From NCBI GenBank assembly GCA_024689865.1, contig JAILDA010000014.1, positions 1-33,076 of the forward strand: a DNA stretch of 33,076 nt. The letters are read 5' to 3'. A program made the translations under genes and the position numbers. This stretch comes from Clostridia bacterium (lineage in GTDB: Bacteria; Bacillota; Clostridia; Peptostreptococcales; Anaerovoracaceae). Positions 26,398 through 33,076 of this stretch are shown here, in pieces. The notes under the pieces were generated by a model. That model was not told the DNA's origin, did not search any database, and saw only the letters and a program-made list of their open reading frames with translations. Each line of letters begins with the position of its first letter. Within the stretch, counting starts at the first letter, position 1.

Positions 26398-27771
26398 ATG
26401 ACTGCACTCAACTGGGTCGCGCTGGCGATCTTCGTAATTACATATGTACTGATCTTTACATTGGAAAAGGGCCGGCCTTACGTAGCCCTTGCCTCGGCGC
26501 TTGTTTTTGTGGTGCTGGGGATCATCCGTGTGTTTCCGGATTATTCCTACGGACCGCTTGCGGCGCTTAGGGAAATAGACTGGAACGTCCTTATGATGAT
26601 AGCCGGAATAATGGGCACCGTCGTGCTTTTCATAGATTCCGGCATGCCTAAACTGATCAGCGAGATGCTGATCTCCAAGGTCAGCTCCCTTAAATGGATG
26701 ATAGTGGTGATGAGCCTGTTTGCAGGCATAGTCTCCGCTTTCGTGGACAACGTTGCCACGGTGCTGATGATAGCTCCGGTGGCTCTTGCCATCTGTGCCA
26801 AGCTGGGTGTTTCCCCTGTGCCGATGGTGATCTGCGTGTCCATCTCGTCCAATCTCCAGGGCGCCGCAACGCTGGTAGGCGACACCACATCCATACTTCT
26901 TGCCAAATATGCCGGCCTGGACTTTACGGATTTCTTCTTCTTCCGGGGCAGGCCCGGAATGTTCTGGGTGACTGAAGCAGGCGCGCTGGTAAGCGCTCTT
27001 ATAATCTGCTTCATGTTCCGCAAGGAAAACAACAAGTTAGAGCCCTTTACCGAAAGGACGAAAGTAGAGGACAAGTTCCCCGGAATAATGCTTGCGGGAA
27101 CCGTTGTCGCTCTGATCGCTGTGTCTTTCATTCCCTACAAGGACGCTGCTGCGCCGGGACAGTTCTATAAGCCGGACTGGAGCAACGGAACGATCTGCAT
27201 TCTGTTCTTCCTTGTATGCATGGTGAGGACCTGCATAAAGGAACACTCTCCGAGAGCCGCAAAAAAATCCCTGAAAGAACTTGACCTATACACAATAACT
27301 CTTCTGGCCGGTCTGTTCATAGTGATAGGCGGAATAAAGAGGGCCGGAATAATAGACCTTATCGCCCGCGGAATATTCGATCTTTGCGGAGGCACCACAA
27401 GAGGCGCACTCTTCCTGACCTTCACGATAATTGTGTGGATGTCCGTACTGGTATCTGCTTTCATAGACAACATTCCGTACGTTGCCACCATGCTGCCGGT
27501 CGTGAGATCTTTGGCTGCCGGTTTCGCGGTGTCTTCGGATCCTGCGGTGGCAGGCAGCAGCACCATTCTGCTCTACTTCGGACTGCTCGTGGGGGCAACG
27601 CTCGGCGGAAATCTTACTCCTATAGGTGCTTCGGCGAACGTTCAGGGAATAGGTCTCCTCAGACGGGCTGGCTATACGGTAAAGCCTAAGACCTTCATGA
27701 AGTACAGCGTGCCGTTCACGCTCTCCGCGGTATTCGTCGGATACGCGCTGCTCTGGATCATCTGGATATAG
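26398..27771 (+). CDS. ArsB/NhaD- or SLC13-type ion/anion permease
   Basis: Polytopic; duplicated FVDNVATVLMIAPVA / FIDNIPYVATMLPVV motifs; GATLGGNLTPIGASANV. Confidence 0.88.
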   Translation: MTALNWVALAIFVITYVLIFTLEKGRPYVALASALVFVVLGIIRVFPDYSYGPLAALREIDWNVLMMIAGIMGTVVLFIDSGMPKLISEMLISKVSSLKWMIVVMSLFAGIVSAFVDNVATVLMIAPVALAICAKLGVSPVPMVICVSISSNLQGAATLVGDTTSILLAKYAGLDFTDFFFFRGRPGMFWVTEAGALVSALIICFMFRKENNKLEPFTERTKVEDKFPGIMLAGTVVALIAVSFIPYKDAAAPGQFYKPDWSNGTICILFFLVCMVRTCIKEHSPRAAKKSLKELDLYTITLLAGLFIVIGGIKRAGIIDLIARGIFDLCGGTTRGALFLTFTIIVWMSVLVSAFIDNIPYVATMLPVVRSLAAGFAVSSDPAVAGSSTILLYFGLLVGATLGGNLTPIGASANVQGIGLLRRAGYTVKPKTFMKYSVPFTLSAVFVGYALLWIIWI

Positions 27772-27783
27772 GCGGCACTCGCC

Positions 27784-28821
27784 ATGAGGATCCATCTTAT
27801 CAGGAAAGAAAAGGGAAAAGTATACAAGTCGGCGGACATAGTAGACGCCCTTTTTGGTTACGGGCTGGATCACGACGACGACCGCGCGCCGCACCTTAAA
27901 GGCCCCGGATCCGAAGGGTTTTTCATTTCCATAAGCGATACCGTTAATTACTGGGCCTGCTGCATAGAACCTCACATTGTCGGGCTGGACATGGAGGAGA
28001 GTTCCAGACGCGTAAAGCCCGCGATAGCAAGGAAGCTGCACAAGGCGGAGCAGGAATACCTTTCCGTGCTCTCCGAGGGAGGCAGCGAGTGGACGGAGGA
28101 ATTCCTGTCCATCTGGACGCGCAAGGAGGCATGGTCCAAATACAAAGGAGCCGGGCTGTCCCTTGGCTTCTCTTCTTTTTCCGTTCTGGACGGCAGCATA
28201 GAAGGTGTGCCGGTAGCAAGCTTTACCTACAAAGACCTTATCTTCGGGATAGCCGGGGACAAGGAGGCAGAAGTTCAGCGCACGGAGTACGACGCCCCGT
28301 TTGCCAAAAGCGCTCTGGAATACGGCGCGGATCTGCTGGACGTAAGGGGATACTCTTCCGGAGAACTGCGCAAGAAGCTGGAGGGCCGCGGATACGGGCC
28401 GGAGGAAGCAGCGCAGGCCATAGAAAAGTTTAAGGAATACGGATACATAAACGACAAAGAATACGCGGGCAGCGTCGCCCGCAAGGGTTCCGAGTCCGGA
28501 AAGTCGTCGCGGCGAGTGGAGACCGAGCTTAAGCGCAAAGGTCTGGATGCGGAGACTGCCAGAGACGCTGCGGAGGAACTTAAGGAAGGCGACTACGAAA
28601 GAGCGCTTGCCGAAGCAAGGAAGATGCTGGAAAAGCTCGGCGGACTGCCGTCTGTAAGCAGAGAAGACGACATCGGCAGTACGGAGGAAGCCCGCGAACG
28701 CGTAAGGGAAGCTTACGCGAAACGTCAGAAGATATACGGTAAGATATCCCGGAGGCTCTCAGCCCTCGGCTACGAGGCTTCGGTAATATATTCTGTTACG
28801 GAGGAACTGGTAAGATGGTGA
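27784..28821 (+). CDS. Fusion: 4'-phosphopantetheinyl transferase superfamily domain (N-term) plus RecX-family domain (C-term)
   Basis: N-term HIVGLDMEES and FLSIWTRKEAWSKYKGAGLSLGFSSFSV (Sfp-type motifs). C-term from ~28300 ALEYGADLLDVRGYSSGELRKKLEGRGYGPEEAAQAIEKFKEYGYINDKEYA... and KISRRLSALGYEASVIYSVTEEL (RecX three-helix repeats). Confidence 0.85.
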   Translation: MRIHLIRKEKGKVYKSADIVDALFGYGLDHDDDRAPHLKGPGSEGFFISISDTVNYWACCIEPHIVGLDMEESSRRVKPAIARKLHKAEQEYLSVLSEGGSEWTEEFLSIWTRKEAWSKYKGAGLSLGFSSFSVLDGSIEGVPVASFTYKDLIFGIAGDKEAEVQRTEYDAPFAKSALEYGADLLDVRGYSSGELRKKLEGRGYGPEEAAQAIEKFKEYGYINDKEYAGSVARKGSESGKSSRRVETELKRKGLDAETARDAAEELKEGDYERALAEARKMLEKLGGLPSVSREDDIGSTEEARERVREAYAKRQKIYGKISRRLSALGYEASVIYSVTEELVRW

Positions 28822-29510
28822 TCCCGATAGGTGCGATCACATGCGCGCTATGCATAGTGGTCGGGGGCCTGATAGGCTCGGCAGCCGGAGAAAAGATAAG
28901 CAGCAAGGTAAAGGATACCCTTAACATGATATTCGCGCTCGTGGCGCTGTCCATGGGCATAATCCCGCTCCCCGGGCTTAAGAACCTGCCCGCTGTGGTG
29001 CTGTCGGTGATCCTCGGCACGCTGCTGGGCGTTAAGCTTAAGCTTGGCGACAAAGTGCGCTCGGGCCTAAGCAAACTTGCCCGCGGACGCTGCACGGAGG
29101 AGTTCCTTACTATAGCGGTGCTGTTCTGCGTAAGCGGAACAGGCTATTACGGGGCGCTGGTGGAAGGCGTTACAGGAGACCACAGCATTCTGCTGGCCAA
29201 GGCGATACTGGACATATTTACGTCCGCGATACTGGCCTGCAAGCTTGGAAAGTCCGTGTCCCTTCTGGGCATACCGCAGGGCGTGATCCATCTTGTGATA
29301 TTCTTCATAGCCAGGTGGATATACCCGCTTTGCACACCGTCCATGATAGCGGACTTTAAAGCCGCGGGCGGCTACATAATGCTTGCGACGGGGCTCAGGA
29401 TGCTTAAGCTTCGCGAGGATCTTCCCACTGCGGACATGATACCGTCGCTGATAATCGCCCTGCCGGTGTCGTGGCTGTGGAGCACTTACATTACTCCGCT
29501 GCTTGGCTAG
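28815..29510 (+). CDS. DUF554 family membrane protein (YdfK-like)
   Basis: IPIGAITCALCIVVGGLIGSAAGEKI, VLFCVSGTGYYGALVEGVTGDHSILLAKAILDIFTS. Start overlaps the preceding stop region. Confidence 0.88.
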   Translation: MVIPIGAITCALCIVVGGLIGSAAGEKISSKVKDTLNMIFALVALSMGIIPLPGLKNLPAVVLSVILGTLLGVKLKLGDKVRSGLSKLARGRCTEEFLTIAVLFCVSGTGYYGALVEGVTGDHSILLAKAILDIFTSAILACKLGKSVSLLGIPQGVIHLVIFFIARWIYPLCTPSMIADFKAAGGYIMLATGLRMLKLREDLPTADMIPSLIIALPVSWLWSTYITPLLG

Positions 29511-29568
29511 AAAACAATGCGCCGGCTCTGCCGGCTTCTCGGAGACCATAGATTACAGGAGTTTAAAC

Positions 29569-31752
29569 ATGCGCTGCAAACAATGCGGGAGCGAAATTCC
29601 CGAAGGCTCAAAATTCTGCATAATGTGCGGAGCAAAAGTGGGACCGGAAGAACAGGAAGAAAAGATCCCTGCGTCTGTTCCTGAGCAGAATACCGCGTCA
29701 AAAGCATCACCGGCTGAGCCAGAATCCGAAAGACAGAATGAACGGCCAAAGACCAGGATCGTCTACAAACTGCCGGATAAGGCGGAGAAACACTCTCTTA
29801 AGCTGCCTCTGATCCTAGCGGCGGCCATAATTGTAATTGCCGCGCTGCTTCTGATAATAAAGCCTTGGAAGGGCTCGTCCTCGCAGACTGCCAGAGCATA
29901 TAAAGCCTACAACGATATCCTTAACGAAAAGGCGGACGATCTTGCAGCCTACGACTGGCAGCTCAACCTTGCCGGCTCGGAGAACGGAACAGAGTCCAGA
30001 CCGGTCCTTTTCCGCGACATCTGCGGAAACGAGATCCCGGAGCTTATACTTGTGCGCGCCGCGGACAAGGAAAAGCGGACCGCGATGCTGGAGATCTACA
30101 CCTTCGAAAAAGGAAAGGCAAAGCTGATCTTCTCGCAGGAATGGAACCTGGGGCTTAAATACATACTGTATCAGAACAAGGACGATAAAGCGCTGAAGCT
30201 TTTCACTAACGAAGGCTACGGCGGATACCTGTTCGAAAAGTTCGTCAGCTTAGAAGGCGGCAGTGGAAGTCTTACCGCAAGGGAGTCCGCCGGACGCAGC
30301 ACGGAAAAGCCGGAAAGCGCGCTGGTGGACAAGTTCCGCGTGGACGGTAAAGAGGTAACGAAAGAAGAATATGCACAGGCCGCGGCCGAAGCTCTGGAAG
30401 ACGTTGACGAAGTGCTCATGTACAGCGACGGCACCGTAAGCTACGTGGTGGACCGGATATACGAGAAGGGCTGTCCGGCGCAGACGGTAAGGGACGCAAA
30501 GCTGCATGCTGCCGCGGAAATGGGGAAGCTTTACGAAGCCTCGGAAAAGGCTCCGGCGGAGTTAGTGCCGGGCGGGATGCCGGACTCTCTGAACAGGTTC
30601 CTTCTTTACTTCAGTTCGTGGTACGACGGCGGCTCAGGTAAAAAGGAATACGACTGCACCAAGGCCGCGGAAGACAGCGGCAACATTCTGGCCGAGATAG
30701 TAGGCAACGGCTCCATCGTGGACTTTAACCTGTATCTGAATGCCAAACACATGTCCGTATGGGACAATAAGACTCAGGATCCGCGCGGCTGGAACCAGAA
30801 AAACGGCTACTTGGGTTTTGCGGTCAACAGGGAAGAAGGCGTGGACTGGATAGCCAGGAACATATTCAACGTTTCGGATAAGGACATCCAGACGCTTAAG
30901 AAGTCCGGCGAGGAGAAGGAGCTCTTCTACATCGACAAGGATACCGAGGGCAATTCCAACTACTACAACGTCATCGGCGGCGTGGGAGATCCGTTCATAC
31001 GTGTCTCCGTAGGCAGCGTGCTCTACGACGGCAGCAAGTACTACGTGTCCTACGATCTGCTGCGGATCGATTACGGCAGGAACGGCAATCCGTCCTATAC
31101 GTACGACAGCACTTACAGCGCCGTAATGGAGTACAAGATCATAGACGGCAGATGCTACTGGAGCATGTACAGCAACACCCCGGCAGAGAACGCGGAAGAT
31201 CCTTCCGTCTGGGGCACGGCAGGAGACATAGCGGACGGCACCAAGGTCCCGGATCTGTTCGCCAAGATGCCCAAGGAATACATATTCACCAGCGGCGTAG
31301 GCGGCTGGGGGACGGTCATTACTATAAACGACGACGGAAGCTTCAGCGGCTCGTATGAAGACCATAATTACGGAGAGTCCGGCGACGGATACGACGGCAC
31401 GCAGTACGTCTGCGAATTCACCGGAAAGTTTACGGATCCCGTGCAGATCAACGCATCTACATATGCGTTCAGGCTTTCGGACCTTCAGTATCAGACAGGT
31501 CCGGTCGGCGAGAGCCGCATAGAGAAGGATCCTTCCGGCTACAGGATGCGTATCGTTAACAGCGAGGCGTACGGCATCAACGGCGGCAGCGTGTTCTATC
31601 TGTTTGCCAAGGGTGCGCCGATAACCAGGCTGCCCAAGGAATTCATGGAATGGATGTACCTGCCCCTGATCTCCAGGCAAAGCGACATATACCTTAAAGG
31701 CTTCGGACTCTACAACCAGGAACAGCAGTGCGGCTTCTACGGTGCGAACTGA
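29569..31752 (+). CDS. Zinc-ribbon, single-TM protein with a large uncharacterised extracytoplasmic region
   Basis: MRCKQCGSEIPEGSKFCIMCGAKV, charged linker, TM LKLPLILAAAIIVIAALLLIIK, then ~600 aa. Start ATG 29569 with RBS aggag at 29556-29560; the tracked ORF starts too early. Confidence 0.85.
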   Translation: MRCKQCGSEIPEGSKFCIMCGAKVGPEEQEEKIPASVPEQNTASKASPAEPESERQNERPKTRIVYKLPDKAEKHSLKLPLILAAAIIVIAALLLIIKPWKGSSSQTARAYKAYNDILNEKADDLAAYDWQLNLAGSENGTESRPVLFRDICGNEIPELILVRAADKEKRTAMLEIYTFEKGKAKLIFSQEWNLGLKYILYQNKDDKALKLFTNEGYGGYLFEKFVSLEGGSGSLTARESAGRSTEKPESALVDKFRVDGKEVTKEEYAQAAAEALEDVDEVLMYSDGTVSYVVDRIYEKGCPAQTVRDAKLHAAAEMGKLYEASEKAPAELVPGGMPDSLNRFLLYFSSWYDGGSGKKEYDCTKAAEDSGNILAEIVGNGSIVDFNLYLNAKHMSVWDNKTQDPRGWNQKNGYLGFAVNREEGVDWIARNIFNVSDKDIQTLKKSGEEKELFYIDKDTEGNSNYYNVIGGVGDPFIRVSVGSVLYDGSKYYVSYDLLRIDYGRNGNPSYTYDSTYSAVMEYKIIDGRCYWSMYSNTPAENAEDPSVWGTAGDIADGTKVPDLFAKMPKEYIFTSGVGGWGTVITINDDGSFSGSYEDHNYGESGDGYDGTQYVCEFTGKFTDPVQINASTYAFRLSDLQYQTGPVGESRIEKDPSGYRMRIVNSEAYGINGGSVFYLFAKGAPITRLPKEFMEWMYLPLISRQSDIYLKGFGLYNQEQQCGFYGAN

Positions 31753-31796
31753 GTCGCTCCGGATCTGTGCAGGACCCGGCGATCTGTTTTCTGCGC

Positions 31797-31825
31797 TTGT
31801 TCAAAGAAGAAAACGATGTTATTAT
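31797..31825 (+). promoter_or_regulatory. Candidate promoter for ileS
   Basis: TTGTTC (31797-31802), 17-nt spacer, TATTAT (31820-31825). Confidence 0.45.
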
Positions 31826-31892
31826 TAATAAGTTATGGAACAGTCGCCCGGAAAGGGCGGTAATACCCGGTTCGATATAAAAGGTAGTTAAA

Positions 31893-33076
31893 ATGTACAA
31901 GAATCTTTCAGACAAACCTATCGCGCAGGTGCAGCTGGCACAGGCGGACAAGTGGGACGAGATGAACATGCTCCAAAAGTGCGTGGACCTGAGGGAGGGT
32001 CAGCCGAACTTCCTGTTCTACGAAGGCCCGCCCACCGCTAACGGCAAGCCCGGCATCCATCACGTAATAGCAAGGACACTTAAGGACTCCGTCTGCAGGT
32101 ACAAGACCATGCAGGGATTTAAGGTGCGCCGCAAGGCAGGCTGGGACACCCACGGACTGCCGGTGGAGATAGAAGTCGAAAAGCAGCTGGGATTCTCCGG
32201 CAAGCAGGACATAGAAAAGTACGGCATCAAGGAGTTCAACGAAAAGTGCAAGGCCTCCGTATTTACCTACGAGGCAATGTGGCGCAACATGACCCACCGC
32301 ATGGGCTACCTGATCGATCTGGACAACCCGTACATTACGCTGGACAACAACTACATAGAGACCGGCTGGTGGATAATCAAGGAGTTCTTCAAGGCCGGAC
32401 TCATATACGAAGGACATAAGGTAGTTCCTTACTGCCCGCGCTGCGGAACAGGACTTGCTTCGCACGAGGTAGCTCAGGGTTACAAGATGATAAAGGTAAC
32501 TTCGCTCTACGTTCCGTTTAAGAAGAAGGGCGAGGAGAACACATACTTCATGGCATGGACCACCACCGCGTGGACCCTTGCCGCCAACGAGTTCCTGGCA
32601 GTAGGCCCGGACATCGACTACGTTAAGGCGGAGCAGAACGGCAGATTCTACTACATGGCAAAGGCCAGAGTGGACGCAGTCCTGGGATCCCACGGAGAGT
32701 ATAAGATCGTGGAAGAAATGAAGGGCGCGGATCTGGAGGGCATGGAATACGAGCAGCTGATGCCGTTCGTCGAGATCCCCGGAAAGGCCTTCTTCGTAGG
32801 CACCGCGGACTATGTTACCACGGAAGACGGTACCGGAATAGTACACTGCGCTCCCGCGTTCGGCGAGGACGACTACGTTGCCGGCAGAAAGTACGGCGTG
32901 GCCGTGGTCAACCCCGTGGACGAGGAAGGCAAATACACCGCAACTCCCTGGAATGGCCGCTTCATCATGGAAGAGGGTCTGGACGTAGAGATAATCAAGT
33001 GGCTGGCTGCGGAAGACAAGATCTACGACAAGCAGAAGCTGGAGCACAACTATCCGCACTGCTGGCGCTGCGACAC
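31893..33076 (+). CDS. ileS: Isoleucyl-tRNA synthetase, N-terminal part (runs off the window end)
   Basis: FYEGPPTANGKPGIHHVIARTLKD, GWDTHGLPVEIEVEKQLG, AWTTTAWTLAANEFLAVG editing region. Open to the last base, absent from the ORF track as a + strand entry. Confidence 0.96.
   Translation, partial: MYKNLSDKPIAQVQLAQADKWDEMNMLQKCVDLREGQPNFLFYEGPPTANGKPGIHHVIARTLKDSVCRYKTMQGFKVRRKAGWDTHGLPVEIEVEKQLGFSGKQDIEKYGIKEFNEKCKASVFTYEAMWRNMTHRMGYLIDLDNPYITLDNNYIETGWWIIKEFFKAGLIYEGHKVVPYCPRCGTGLASHEVAQGYKMIKVTSLYVPFKKKGEENTYFMAWTTTAWTLAANEFLAVGPDIDYVKAEQNGRFYYMAKARVDAVLGSHGEYKIVEEMKGADLEGMEYEQLMPFVEIPGKAFFVGTADYVTTEDGTGIVHCAPAFGEDDYVAGRKYGVAVVNPVDEEGKYTATPWNGRFIMEEGLDVEIIKWLAAEDKIYDKQKLEHNYPHCWRCD

Noticed and set aside
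31850-31880. T-box-like AGGGNGGNA sequence (aaagggcggtaataccc) before ileS
   Set aside because: The match to AGGGUGGNACCGCG is poor, the intergenic region is only ~140 bp, and no stem I or antiterminator is apparent.
1-33076. Mobile elements, phage genes, CRISPR arrays, toxin-antitoxin or defence systems
   Set aside because: No transposase, integrase, direct-repeat array or defence gene signature was seen; all genes look like housekeeping or cell-envelope functions on one strand.

Overview
The window is a gene-dense bacterial chromosomal segment. Every credible gene lies on the + strand. Gene content and order look Firmicutes/Clostridia-like, with high GC; the taxon is an inference. In order it carries: (1) a DNA-repair-rich block: uvrB (5'-truncated), a membrane/zinc-ribbon/Nudix protein, uvrA, an alpha/beta-hydrolase with a duplicated C-terminal motif, and ung; (2) a purine salvage block: xpt, a BMP-family lipoprotein, an ABC ATPase and two permeases; (3) a cell-wall polysaccharide block: a CsaB-like pyruvyl transferase fused to a GT4 glycosyltransferase, a second GT4, DUF4330, an O-antigen ligase-like protein, and TagA/WecG; (4) ftsE-ftsX-M23 peptidase-recJ-S41 protease-PrsW; (5) an ArsB/SLC13-type permease, a 4'-phosphopantetheinyl transferase-RecX fusion, DUF554, and a large zinc-ribbon membrane protein; (6) the start of ileS. 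I see no mobile element, CRISPR array, rRNA or tRNA. The most unusual items are the PPTase-RecX fusion, the CsaB-glycosyltransferase fusion, the TM/zinc-ribbon/Nudix protein between uvrB and uvrA, a long imperfect palindrome upstream of uvrA, a duplicated motif in the hydrolase tail, and a hairpin-rich leader behind an extended -10 promoter inside the nucleoside transporter operon. All calls are from reading the sequence; no database search was run.
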